Source of the DNA: Rhodobacter sp.
GTDB lineage: Bacteria; Pseudomonadota; Alphaproteobacteria; Rhodobacterales; Rhodobacteraceae
Direction: 5' to 3'
Assembly: GCA_027490955.1 (NCBI GenBank)
Contig: JAIXXB010000023.1
Location: 124,001-188,000, forward strand
Length of the DNA stretch: 64,000 bases
In this document: positions 53,567 through 61,522 of the stretch, piece by piece
Layout: the number at the start of each line of letters is the position of its first letter
Position numbering within the stretch: position 1 is the stretch's first letter
Position numbers and translations under genes: made by a program
The notes under the pieces: generated by a model
The model's input: only the letters and a program-made list of their open reading frames with translations
The model's database searches: none
What the model was told of the DNA's origin: nothing

Positions 53567-53632
53567 CTTCTCTTTTTTTCAAATATCCACAGGGGGTGAG
53601 GAGCGCAGCTCCGAGGGGGCGCGAGCGCCCCC
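53567..53632 (-). repeat. 3' composite element, copy 6 (after the TetR gene)
   Basis: On the minus strand, abutting the TetR stop: GGGGGC/GCCCCC (53615-53632), second hairpin GGAGC-TGC-GCTCC (53600-53612), CCCCC, TGTGGATATTTG, AAAAAAAGAGAAG. It faces copy 5 tail to tail, 12 bp apart, and the two tails are complementary. Confidence 0.85.
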
Positions 53633-54237
53633 TAACTTCCCCCAAGGCGCATTTTGGCAAACAATGCGCAGGCGTCGATGGCCGCATCAATACCTTCGAT
53701 ATCGCCATGGCGCATGAAGTCCAGCCATAGGCCGTCCAGCGTGGCCATCACAAAGGCTTGCACGGCGGGTATGCGGCCCGTTTTCCAAGGATCGGAAATC
53801 GCCGTCAGATATGATTCGATTCGTGCGCGCTGGGCCTCGTGTAAGGCGCGTTCGATCTCTGCCACCGCTGGAATTTCCTGCGCGGCAGACCATAAATCCA
53901 CCCGCAGCCGAATGTTTTGCGGCGTCAGCGTTTCGGGCGCATAGACCGATTGCAGGTATTTCGCAAAGCGTTCGCTGGGGTTTAACCCAGCCATATCGCC
54001 CAAAGGGGCAGTGGCGGAAAGATCTTGTGCAACAAGGCGGTAGGCTTCGGCCATCACCTCGGCCATATTGGAAAAATGATAGGTCAGATGCCCCAGCGAG
54101 ATGCCCGCCCGCCCTGCCACGCGCCGCGCTGTCAGGCCCGCATAGCCAAATTCAATCAGACAATCGCGCGCTGCAGCGGCGATTTCCGCCCGCCGCGCCG
54201 CACCCGTGCGCCGTTGTCCCGTTCCGCTTTCTGCCAT
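53632..54237 (-). CDS. TetR/AcrR family transcriptional regulator (BetI-like)
   Basis: A 201-aa repressor. The N-terminal helix-turn-helix is LTARRVAGRAGISLGHLTYHF at about residues 36-56, quoted here as RRVAGRAGISLGHLTYHF; SLGHLTYHF is typical of BetI-like proteins. The C-terminal domain has TLDGLWLDFMRHG. It is divergent from tgt (80 bp) and convergent with the ABC permease. The ligand and target are unknown; choline/betaine control is only a guess from family likeness, as no bet genes are near. Confidence 0.88.
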   Translation of the reverse strand: MAESGTGQRRTGAARRAEIAAAARDCLIEFGYAGLTARRVAGRAGISLGHLTYHFSNMAEVMAEAYRLVAQDLSATAPLGDMAGLNPSERFAKYLQSVYAPETLTPQNIRLRVDLWSAAQEIPAVAEIERALHEAQRARIESYLTAISDPWKTGRIPAVQAFVMATLDGLWLDFMRHGDIEGIDAAIDACALFAKMRLGGS

Positions 54238-54317
54238 GGAACACCCAAGGGTTGTGAAGACATTTCCCTTTTGCAGACATTTGTCCTAAAAAGCAACGAA
54301 AACCTCAGGAGACCGCC

Positions 54318-55448
54318 ATGCCCGCCCCATTTCGCTTTGATTTACAGGCCACAGATGGGGCGGCGCGCACGGGCGTGATCCATACCCCGCGCGGAGATAT
54401 TCGCACCCCTGCCTTCATGCCTGTGGGCACAGCGGCCACCGTCAAGGCGATGCTTCCCCAAAGCGTGCGCGCCACGGGGGCAGATATTTTGCTGGGCAAT
54501 ACCTATCATCTGATGCTGCGCCCCACGGCCGAGCGGATCGCCGCTTTGGGCGGGCTGCATCGGTTCATGAATTGGGATGGCCCGATTCTGACCGATTCGG
54601 GCGGCTTTCAAGTGATGTCGCTGGCCAGCTTGCGCAAACTCACCGAGGAAGGCGTGCGCTTTTCATCCCATATCGATGGCAGCAAGCATATGCTGACCCC
54701 TGAACGCAGCATGGAGATTCAGCGCCTGCTTGGCAGCGATATTGTCATGGCATTTGATGAATGCCCCAGCCTGCCTGCCCCCGATGAGGTGGTGGAAAAA
54801 TCGATGCTGATGTCGATGCGCTGGGCGCAGCGTTCGCGCGATGCTTTTGGTGACAGGCCTGGCCATGCGCTGTTTGGCATTATGCAGGGTGGGGTGAATA
54901 AGGCTTTGCGCGAGGCCTCAGCCTGCGCGCTGAAAGCCATCGGCTTTGACGGCTACGCCGTGGGCGGTCTTGCCGTGGGCGAGGGGCAAGAGGCGATGTT
55001 CGGGGTATTGGACTACGCGCCCGGTTTTCTGCCAGCCGACAAGCCGCGCTATCTGATGGGCGTGGGCAAGCCTGATGATATTGTCGGGGCTGTGCAGCGC
55101 GGCATTGATATGATGGATTGCGTGCTTCCCAGCAGGTCAGGCCGCACGGGGCAGGCATGGACGGCAATGGGCGCGATCAACCTGAAAAACGCCCGCCACC
55201 GCGACGATCCGCGCCCGCTAGAGGAAGGCTGCACGTGTCCCGCCTGCACGGGCTATTCCCGCGCCTATCTTCACCATGTTGTGAAGGCGGATGAGATTAT
55301 TGGATCGATGCTGCTGACATGGCACAACCTGCATTATTACCAACAGCTTATGGCGGGGCTGCGCAGTGCGATTGCCGCGCAAAGCCTTGATAGCTTTGTC
55401 GCTAAGTTTCACGCGCGCCGCGCGCAGGGCGATATCGAGCCGCTGTAA
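54318..55448 (+). CDS. tgt: tRNA-guanine transglycosylase
   Basis: A 376-aa enzyme that exchanges guanine for preQ1 in GUN anticodons during queuosine synthesis. Catalytic Asp residues are in [10 protein letters not shown] and in [19 protein letters not shown]. The zinc site is [16 protein letters not shown]. The window's tRNA-Asp (GUC) is one of its expected substrates. RBS CAGGAGA. lon follows after 191 bp. Confidence 0.97.
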   Translation: MPAPFRFDLQATDGAARTGVIHTPRGDIRTPAFMPVGTAATVKAMLPQSVRATGADILLGNTYHLMLRPTAERIAALGGLHRFMNWDGPILTDSGGFQVMSLASLRKLTEEGVRFSSHIDGSKHMLTPERSMEIQRLLGSDIVMAFDECPSLPAPDEVVEKSMLMSMRWAQRSRDAFGDRPGHALFGIMQGGVNKALREASACALKAIGFDGYAVGGLAVGEGQEAMFGVLDYAPGFLPADKPRYLMGVGKPDDIVGAVQRGIDMMDCVLPSRSGRTGQAWTAMGAINLKNARHRDDPRPLEEGCTCPACTGYSRAYLHHVVKADEIIGSMLLTWHNLHYYQQLMAGLRSAIAAQSLDSFVAKFHARRAQGDIEPL

Positions 55449-55530
55449 AGGGGGCAAAATGCCACCAATTTGCCCCAATTCCCCCCTTGCCCCTGCCAAA
55501 GTGCAGGCGCAAGATAGTGGTCAATCGCGG

Positions 55531-55560
55531 TTGACACTGCCATAGGGCCGCCCCAAATAT
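55531..55560 (+). promoter_or_regulatory. Candidate promoter of lon
   Basis: TTGACA (55531-55536) and AAATAT (55555-55560) are separated by 18 bp, 80 bp before the lon start. It reads as a housekeeping-type promoter; a separate heat-shock promoter is not obvious. Confidence 0.45.
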
Positions 55561-55639
55561 GTAAGGCCCAGATCGGGCAAGTGGGAGGGCTAGGGTTGCC
55601 ATGATGGGGCCTTTGCCTTTCGCCAGATAGGAACATGAT

Positions 55640-58051
55640 ATGACAAAATCCAAATCCCCCAGCTATCCTGTGCTGCCTTTGCGCGATATCGTGGTGTTTC
55701 CGCATATGATCGTGCCCCTTTTTGTGGGCCGCGAAAAATCGGTGCGCGCGCTGGAAGACGTGATGGCGGATGACAAGCAGATCCTGCTGTCGGCGCAAAT
55801 CGACCCTGCCGCCGATGACCCTGCCGCCGATGGTATTTACCCGATCGGCGTTTTGGCCAATGTGCTGCAATTGCTGAAATTGCCCGATGGCACTGTCAAA
55901 GTGCTGGTCGAGGGCAAATCGCGCGTGCGCATCACCGAATATTTAGACAACCCCAGCTTTTTCGAGGCGCGGGCCGAGATGCTAGAGGAGGTGACGGGCG
56001 ACACGGCCGCCGCAACCGCCTTGCTGCGTTCCGTCGCCGAAGAGTTTGAGCGTTATGCCAAAATCAGAAAGAATATCCCCGAAGAGGCGCTGTCTGCCGT
56101 GTCCGAGGCGCGCGAACCTGCGCGAATGGCCGATTTGGTGGCAGGCCATTTGGGGGTGGATGTGGCCCTGAAACAAGACCTGCTTGAAACGCTGGACATC
56201 GCGGTGCGGCTGGAAAAGGTCTATGGCCAAATGCAAGGCGAACTTTCCGTCTTACAGGTGGAAAAGAAAATCAAAACTCGCGTGAAGTCTCAGATGGAGA
56301 AAACCCAGCGCGAGTATTATTTGAATGAGCAGATGAAGGCCATTCAGAAAGAACTGGGCGATGGCGAGGATGGCCAGAACGAAGTGGCCGAATTGGAAGA
56401 GCGCATCAAGAAAACTGCGCTGTCCAAAGAGGCCCGCGAAAAGGCCGAGGCCGAACTGAAGAAGTTGAAAAACATGTCGCCAATGAGCGCGGAAGCCACC
56501 GTTGTGCGCAATTACCTTGATTGGCTACTTGGGGTGCCATGGGGCACCAAAAGCCGCGTGAAAAAAGATTTGGCGGCTGCCCAAAAAGTATTGGACGGCG
56601 ATCATTACGGTTTGGAAAAGGTCAAAGAACGCATCGTTGAATATCTGGCGGTGCAGGCGCGTTCGGCCAAACTGAAAGGGCCCATCTTGTGCCTTGTTGG
56701 CCCTCCGGGTGTGGGCAAAACATCGTTGGGGCGGTCAGTGGCCAAAGCCACGGGGCGCGAGTTTATTCGCATCTCTTTGGGCGGGGTGCGGGACGAATCT
56801 GAAATTCGCGGACATCGGCGCACCTATATTGGCTCGATGCCGGGCAAAATCATTCAGGCGCTGAAAAAGGCGAAAACAACCAACCCGTTGATTTTGCTAG
56901 ATGAAATCGACAAGATGGGCCAAGATTTCCGCGGCGATCCAGCCTCGGCCATGCTAGAGGTGCTCGATCCCGAACAAAACGCCACTTTCACCGACCACTA
57001 TCTAGAGGTGGAGTATGATCTGTCGAACGTGATGTTCATCACCACGGCGAACAGCTATAACATGCCCTCGCCACTCCTTGACCGGATGGAGATTATCCCC
57101 CTGTCGGGCTATACCGAGGATGAAAAGCGCGAGATTGCCAAGGGTCATTTGATCCCCAAGCAAATCGAAGGTCATGCGCTGAAAAAGGGCGAGTTTAGCG
57201 TGACAGACGCGGCGCTGACCGAGGTGATCCGCAGCTACACCCGCGAGGCGGGGGTGCGCAATTTGGAACGCGAAATCGCCAAACTGGCGCGCAAAGCTGT
57301 GACCGAGATTGTCAAGAAAACCTCAAAAACAGTCGAGGTTACAGTTGATAAACTGGAAGGCTTCCTTGGCGTGCGCCGCCACCGCTATGGCCTTGCAGAA
57401 CTCACCGATCAGGTGGGCGTGGTGACGGGGCTGGCCTATACCTCGGTCGGCGGCGAGTTGTTGCAGATCGAGGCGCTGCGCCTGCCAGGCAAGGGGCGGA
57501 TGAAAACCACGGGCAAATTGGGCGATGTGATGAAGGAATCCATCGAAGCGGCCGCATCCTATGTGCGCTCGGTCAGCCCTGAGCTGGGGGTTAAACCACC
57601 CAAGTTTGAAACGATGGATATCCATGTGCACGTGCCCGAAGGGGCCACGCCAAAAGATGGCCCATCGGCAGGGCTTGCCATGGTCACCTCCATCGTTTCG
57701 GTGATTACGGGTATTGCCGTGCGCAAAGATATCGCCATGACGGGCGAGGTGACGCTGCGCGGCAATGCGCTGGCCATCGGTGGGCTAAAGGAAAAACTGC
57801 TTGCAGCCCTGCGCGGTGGCATCACCACGGTCTTTATTCCTGCGGATAATGAAAAAGACTTGGCTGAAATCCCCGATAACGTGAAAGCGGGGCTAAAAAT
57901 CATCCCCGTCTCGCATGTGCGCCAAGTTCTGGCGCAGGCCTTGGTGCGCCAGCCCGAGGCAGTGGAATGGGATGAAGAGGCTGAAGAGGCCGCCGCCGCC
58001 GCGCGCCAAGCCGCGCGCGATGCGGCAAGCTTGGGCCAAACGGCGCATTGA
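55640..58051 (+). CDS. lon: ATP-dependent protease Lon
   Basis: An 803-aa LonA protease. The N-terminal substrate domain begins YPVLPLRDIVVFPHMIVPLF. The AAA+ domain has Walker A GPPGVGKTSLGRSVA near residue 355 and Walker B LILLDEIDKMG. The catalytic Ser is in PKDGPSAGLAMVTS and the Lys in GGLKEKLLAAL. It degrades misfolded and regulatory proteins. The RBS is TAGGAACATGAT. It is ended by the bidirectional terminator at 58113. Confidence 0.98.
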   Translation: MTKSKSPSYPVLPLRDIVVFPHMIVPLFVGREKSVRALEDVMADDKQILLSAQIDPAADDPAADGIYPIGVLANVLQLLKLPDGTVKVLVEGKSRVRITEYLDNPSFFEARAEMLEEVTGDTAAATALLRSVAEEFERYAKIRKNIPEEALSAVSEAREPARMADLVAGHLGVDVALKQDLLETLDIAVRLEKVYGQMQGELSVLQVEKKIKTRVKSQMEKTQREYYLNEQMKAIQKELGDGEDGQNEVAELEERIKKTALSKEAREKAEAELKKLKNMSPMSAEATVVRNYLDWLLGVPWGTKSRVKKDLAAAQKVLDGDHYGLEKVKERIVEYLAVQARSAKLKGPILCLVGPPGVGKTSLGRSVAKATGREFIRISLGGVRDESEIRGHRRTYIGSMPGKIIQALKKAKTTNPLILLDEIDKMGQDFRGDPASAMLEVLDPEQNATFTDHYLEVEYDLSNVMFITTANSYNMPSPLLDRMEIIPLSGYTEDEKREIAKGHLIPKQIEGHALKKGEFSVTDAALTEVIRSYTREAGVRNLEREIAKLARKAVTEIVKKTSKTVEVTVDKLEGFLGVRRHRYGLAELTDQVGVVTGLAYTSVGGELLQIEALRLPGKGRMKTTGKLGDVMKESIEAAASYVRSVSPELGVKPPKFETMDIHVHVPEGATPKDGPSAGLAMVTSIVSVITGIAVRKDIAMTGEVTLRGNALAIGGLKEKLLAALRGGITTVFIPADNEKDLAEIPDNVKAGLKIIPVSHVRQVLAQALVRQPEAVEWDEEAEEAAAAARQAARDAASLGQTAH

Positions 58052-58112
58052 TATCGGTGCGGCGGGGCCGCAAGCCCCGCCTTAGCACAGTCGCCTTCGG
58101 GTGCATAAAACA

Positions 58113-58145
58113 AAAGGCGCGCCAATGGCGCGCCTTTATTTTTTG
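58113..58145. terminator. Bidirectional terminator between lon and a small secreted-protein gene
   Basis: A perfect 11-bp stem AAAGGCGCGCC/GGCGCGCCTTT with loop AAT is followed by ATTTTTT on the plus strand and preceded by an A-run that serves the minus strand. Confidence 0.85.
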
Positions 58146-58179
58146 GACTTTGCTTTGGCTTATGCCACGCCGTCCAATC

Positions 58180-58401
58180 TTAGATGCGACCTGCGTTACG
58201 TGCGGCAACCAACAGGGCCACGACGATAATCACAGGAATCACAACGCCAGCCGAAGACGACGACGAGTTTTGCTGCACCACTTCGGCAGGCATCATCGGC
58301 TCTTGGATCATAGGCTCGACCACGGGCTGCGAGAAACCGCCAGCAAATGCGGACGATGTGGCCACAGCGAAAACGCTGGCCAGTAGGATGGACTTTTTCA
58401 T
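58180..58401 (-). CDS. Small exported protein with C-terminal hydrophobic segment, 73 aa
   Basis: Signal peptide MKKSILLASVFAVATSSAFA (residues 1-20), then GGFSQPVVEPMIQEPMMPAEV, a Ser-rich stretch QNSSSSSAG, and a terminal membrane helix VVIPVIIVVALLVAARNAGRI (in part: IPVIIVVALLVAA). The pattern of signal peptide, Pro/Glu-rich spacer and C-terminal helix recurs in small Rhodobacteraceae proteins I have seen, often in several copies per genome. Function unknown. It has its own leader and shares a terminator with lon. Confidence 0.75.
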   Translation of the reverse strand: MKKSILLASVFAVATSSAFAGGFSQPVVEPMIQEPMMPAEVVQQNSSSSSAGVVIPVIIVVALLVAARNAGRI

Positions 58402-58647
58402 GTTGCTCTCCTCAGAGTTAATGGCGATTCCGCCTGTTTTCGGCACGATACGTGCATGGTCACACTACCACGACGAAAACGGCCACGCCATCTATTTGCT
58501 GCCCAAATGCGGCAATTATGTGGCGATCGATAAAATTTGGCGAAATTACGCCTGAGTTTCCCTTTGGTTTTTGGGCGCTTTGACCATAGCATTGTTTCCA
58601 ATTTGGCGCTAATCTGGCGCAAATGCTTGGTAAAAGGGTGCTGATCA

Positions 58648-59112
58648 ATGGCGACGAAATCTTCCAAATCTACAAAAGCGGCAAAACCTGCCTTGGCGGC
58701 CGTGCCAAAGGCAGACGCGCCTGCGCCCCTGCCCGAACAGGCGGCCTCTGCCGTAAAGGCCCCTTTGGTCGCAGTGGTGCCCGACGCTGATGATCTGGAT
58801 GACAGCCCCGCGCCCAAGGGCGAGGCGGTAAAGATCAAAGAGCTGCTCTCTGCCGTGGTCGCCAAAACAGGGGCAAAAAAGAAAGACGCCAAAGATGTGC
58901 TTGATGCGGTTCTGGCCGAAATGGCAGCGGCTCTGACCGCGGGCAAATCGCTGAGCCTGCCGCCCTTGGGCAATATGCGCGTGGCCAAAACCCAAGAAAA
59001 AGGCGGCGCAACTATGATGGTGCTGAAATTGCGCATGGGCGCATCTGGTAGCGGCGGCGAAGGCGAAAAAGGCGCAAAACAGCCCCTTGCACAGGACGAG
59101 ACCGACAGCTAA
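58648..59112 (+). CDS. HU/IHF family DNA-binding protein with N-terminal extension
   Basis: A 154-aa protein. Residues about 60-140 are HU-like: IKELLSAVVAKTGAKKKDAKDVLDAVLAEMAAALTAGKSLSLPPLGNM in order, of which AKTGAKKKDAKDVLDAVL and LSLPPLGNMRVAK are most telling. The usual RNP beta-arm tip is not obvious. The first ~58 residues are a Lys/Ala/Pro-rich then acidic tail, absent from ordinary 90-aa HU. A similar Gly/Glu/Lys tail ends the protein. It may be a specialised nucleoid protein. RBS AAAAGGG. Confidence 0.82.
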   Translation: MATKSSKSTKAAKPALAAVPKADAPAPLPEQAASAVKAPLVAVVPDADDLDDSPAPKGEAVKIKELLSAVVAKTGAKKKDAKDVLDAVLAEMAAALTAGKSLSLPPLGNMRVAKTQEKGGATMMVLKLRMGASGSGGEGEKGAKQPLAQDETDS

Positions 59113-59124
59113 AAGCCGCGCATC

Positions 59125-59199
59125 GGGCGATTAGCTCAGCGGTAGAGCGCATCGTTCACATCGATGATGTCAGGGGTTCAAATCCCTTATCGCCCACCA
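59125..59199 (+). tRNA. tRNA-Val (anticodon CAC)
   Basis: Acceptor GGGCGAT/ATCGCCC, D-arm GCTCAGCGGTAGAGC, anticodon stem CATCG/CGATG with loop TTCACAT, T-arm AGGGGTTCAAATCCCT, encoded CCA end. The anticodon CAC reads GUG. Confidence 0.96.
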
Positions 59200-59293
59200 T
59201 GTTTCAAAGCCCTGCCGCAAGGCGGGGCTTTTTTATGGCGCAGGCAAAGCCCCTCTTGCACATCCCGCCCCCGCGCGCTAAACGCCATGGCAC

Positions 59294-59369
59294 GGGTTGT
59301 TAGCTCAGTTGGTAGAGCGTCTCGTTTACACCGAGAATGTCGGCGGTTCGAGTCCGTCACGACCCACCA
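59294..59369 (+). tRNA. tRNA-Val (anticodon UAC)
   Basis: Acceptor GGGTTGT/ACGACCC (one G-U), D-arm GCTCAGTTGGTAGAGC, anticodon stem TCTCG/CGAGA with loop TTTACAC, T-arm with GGTTCGAGTCC, encoded CCA. It lies 94 bp after the other tRNA-Val. Confidence 0.96.
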
Positions 59370-59462
59370 TTTCCACCCCATCACCACCCTCACACCCTCT
59401 GTGCGCAAATGCGTATTGCGCCGCGCCCCCCTTTGCCGCAGGTTCAGCCAAAGGAGCGCGAT

Positions 59463-60401
59463 ATGAGCTGGAACCCGCTACTCGATCCTACCATCCCGAT
59501 GGGCGATGCGATTGACCGCATCGAAACCCACCACATCGCCCGCGCTCGCGATTTGGGCGGGTTCGAGGTGCGCCGCGCGCTGCCCTCTGCCCGCCGCCAA
59601 ATGGTGGGGCCGTTTATCTTTTTCGATCAGATGGGCCCTGCCGAGTTTCTGACAGGGCAGGGGGTGGATGTGCGCCCACATCCGCATATTGGGCTGTCCA
59701 CTGTGACCTATTTGATTGACGGCGCGATGCATCACCGCGATTCTTTAGGATCGGACGCATGGATCAAACCTGCCGAAGTCGCCCTGATGACAGCGGGCTT
59801 TGGCATCACCCATTCCGAACGAATGGATGGCGCGGCGCGCACTGCGCCCCAGCGCCTGTATGGGCTGCAAACATGGCTGGCCCTGCCCGAAGCCATGGAA
59901 GATGCCCCGCCCAGTTACCACCACACCAAGGCAGGGGATCAGCCTGTGCTGGAAGCAGAAGGCAAACACGTGCGCCTGCTGCTGGGCGCGGCTTGGGGCG
60001 CATCGGCCCCCATGCCGCTGCCATCGGAAACCTTCTATGCCGATGCCACACTTGGCCCGAATGCGGCCCTGCCTTTGCCCGACAATCACGAAGATCGCGG
60101 CGCCTATGTGCTGTCTGGCACCCTGATCGAAGGCAATGACTCACACGGCGTTGGAACCATGCTGATCTACCGACCCGGTGATCATCTGGCCATCCGCGCG
60201 GGGGCTACAGGCGCGCGGGTCATCTTGCTTGGTGGGGCCACGCTGGGCGGGCCGCGGTTTTTATGGTGGAACTTTGTCGCCTCCACGCAGGCCCGCATCG
60301 ATGCTGCCCGCGAAGCATGGCGCGCAGGCGATTGGGCGCATGGGCGTTTCCAACTGCCGCCCCATGACAACAGCGAATTTATCCCCGCACCAGCGCGGTG
60401 A
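59463..60401 (+). CDS. Pirin family protein
   Basis: A 312-aa bicupin. The iron ligands of the N-terminal cupin are visible in VRPHPHIGLSTVTYL, AMHHRDSLG and GITHSERM. GPFIFFDQMGPAEF is a pirin signature. The C-terminal cupin includes YVLSGTLIEG. Bacterial pirins include quercetin 2,3-dioxygenases and metabolic modulators; which applies here is unknown. RBS AAAGGAGCGAT. Confidence 0.92.
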   Translation: MSWNPLLDPTIPMGDAIDRIETHHIARARDLGGFEVRRALPSARRQMVGPFIFFDQMGPAEFLTGQGVDVRPHPHIGLSTVTYLIDGAMHHRDSLGSDAWIKPAEVALMTAGFGITHSERMDGAARTAPQRLYGLQTWLALPEAMEDAPPSYHHTKAGDQPVLEAEGKHVRLLLGAAWGASAPMPLPSETFYADATLGPNAALPLPDNHEDRGAYVLSGTLIEGNDSHGVGTMLIYRPGDHLAIRAGATGARVILLGGATLGGPRFLWWNFVASTQARIDAAREAWRAGDWAHGRFQLPPHDNSEFIPAPAR

Positions 60402-60544
60402 TCCATAGGCCAAATCGCCCTACAAAAACTTTTTCAGATCTTGCGCAAAAAATCCATAAACCCCGCCCAATTCGACCTTGACGCCATGGGCCGCCCCGTC
60501 TAATACCGCCCCACGCTGACCAAGACAGCAGCGAACGGCACAGC

Positions 60545-60621
60545 GCGGTGGTAGCTCAGTTGGTTAGAGTACCGGCCTGTCACGCCGGGGGTCGCGGGTT
60601 CGAGCCCCGTCCACCGCGCCA
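60545..60621 (+). tRNA. tRNA-Asp (anticodon GUC)
   Basis: Acceptor GCGGTGG/CCACCGC, discriminator G, anticodon stem CCGGC/GCCGG with loop CTGTCAC, T-arm GCGGGTTCGAGCCCCGT, encoded CCA. Confidence 0.97.
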
Positions 60622-60643
60622 GTGCTAAAGTTTTAGTTTCATG

Positions 60644-60676
60644 AAAGCCGTCCCAGAAATGGGGCGGCTTTGTGTT
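60644..60676 (+). terminator. Terminator of tRNA-Asp
   Basis: An 11-bp stem AAAGCCGTCCC/GGGGCGGCTTT (one U-G) with loop AGAAAT is followed by GTGTTTT, 22 bp after the tRNA. Confidence 0.75.
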
Positions 60677-60750
60677 TTGCTGGCATCTGCTTGCGGACGG
60701 AATCTACATCATATACACGTTTATGAATGTATTTCTTGCAAAGGCCGTCG

Positions 60751-60996
60751 ATGCGCATTCCCCTCTCCTTGCTCGATGAAATCCCCCTCTCGCTGCCCCT
60801 TATCGCGGCCCTCACTCTTGGCTTGGCCCCGTTCTTTCCGCAGCCCCATATCGCCGAAAAAATCCACATGCTGCTGTCAGGCACGCTGGCTAAGCCTTTG
60901 GATATTTTCGACTTTCTGTTGCACGGACTGCCCTTCGGTGTGCTGGCCGCCAAATTGGCCCGCATGGTGCATCGGCGCTACAGTTTCAGACGATAG
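60751..60996 (+). CDS. Small membrane protein, 81 aa (often annotated 'RND transporter')
   Basis: The protein begins MRIPLSLLDEIPLSLPLIAA and has two membrane helices at about residues 11-26 and 47-70, linked by FPQPHIAEKIHMLLSGTLAKP. The EKxxMLxxGTLxxPxDIFD pattern is shared with short proteins labelled 'RND transporter' in Rhodobacteraceae, a label with no support from length or fold. The 3' end overlaps the convergent GNAT gene by 19 bp. Function unknown. Confidence 0.7.
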   Translation: MRIPLSLLDEIPLSLPLIAALTLGLAPFFPQPHIAEKIHMLLSGTLAKPLDIFDFLLHGLPFGVLAAKLARMVHRRYSFRR

Positions 60997-61415
60997 CGGA
61001 TATGCCCATCACTGGGGGCATAGGTATCATACAGCGCGCGGGCCTGCGTATTGGCCTGATCCGTATGCCAGTAAATGCGCGCCCAGTCGCGCGCGCGGCC
61101 CAAGGCCAAAAGAACATCAATCAAGGCCCGCCCCACGCCGCGCCCACGCGCGGATGGCTCGACAAATAAATCTTCCAAATACCCGTCATCCCCCAGCACC
61201 CAAGTCGATGGGTGATGATGGTGAATCGCAAACCCCACAAGACGATGCTCGATCACTGCCACACGCGCCTGAACGGGGCTGGCCGCGTCCAGCAAGCGCG
61301 CCCAAGTTTGCGCTGTTACGGCCTCGTCCAAAACCACGCCATAGAATGCCAAATACCCATCCCACAGCCGCCGCCAGCCGTCATAATCGCTGGCCTCGCA
61401 ATCCCTAATCTGCAT
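60978..61415 (-). CDS. GNAT family N-acetyltransferase
   Basis: A 145-aa acetyltransferase: MQIRDCEASDYDGWRRLWDG, then acetyl-CoA motif A in YLEDLFVEPSARGRGVGRALI, and WHTDQANTQARALYDTYA near the end. The substrate is unknown. It lies downstream of the M20 peptidase on the same strand; the spacer holds the variant 3' element, whose tail runs to within 8 bp of this start codon. Confidence 0.9.
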   Translation of the reverse strand: MQIRDCEASDYDGWRRLWDGYLAFYGVVLDEAVTAQTWARLLDAASPVQARVAVIEHRLVGFAIHHHHPSTWVLGDDGYLEDLFVEPSARGRGVGRALIDVLLALGRARDWARIYWHTDQANTQARALYDTYAPSDGHIRYRLKL

Positions 61416-61422
61416 ATCGCCC

Positions 61423-61522
61423 TTTCATATTGGCCAAAATATCCTCCATCGGGGGAAACCCTGTGAAGCCCCGCTGCTTAGGGAGGGGGAGGGTGGCCCC
61501 CCCTGCCTGCATAATCGCGCCG
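61423..61522 (-). repeat. 3' composite element, variant copy 7 (after the M20 peptidase)
   Basis: Directly after the peptidase stop, the minus strand has a G-run and C-runs, AAGCAGCGGGGCTT, CCCCC, GGATATTTTGG and then CCAATATGAAA (core 61423-61444). The A-rich GAGAAG tail of other copies is replaced. The next start codon follows at 61415. Confidence 0.6.

Noticed and set aside
59125..60621. tRNA genes as integration sites
   Set aside because: No integrase, no direct repeat of a tRNA 3' end and no foreign-looking cargo beside the tRNA-Val pair or tRNA-Asp.
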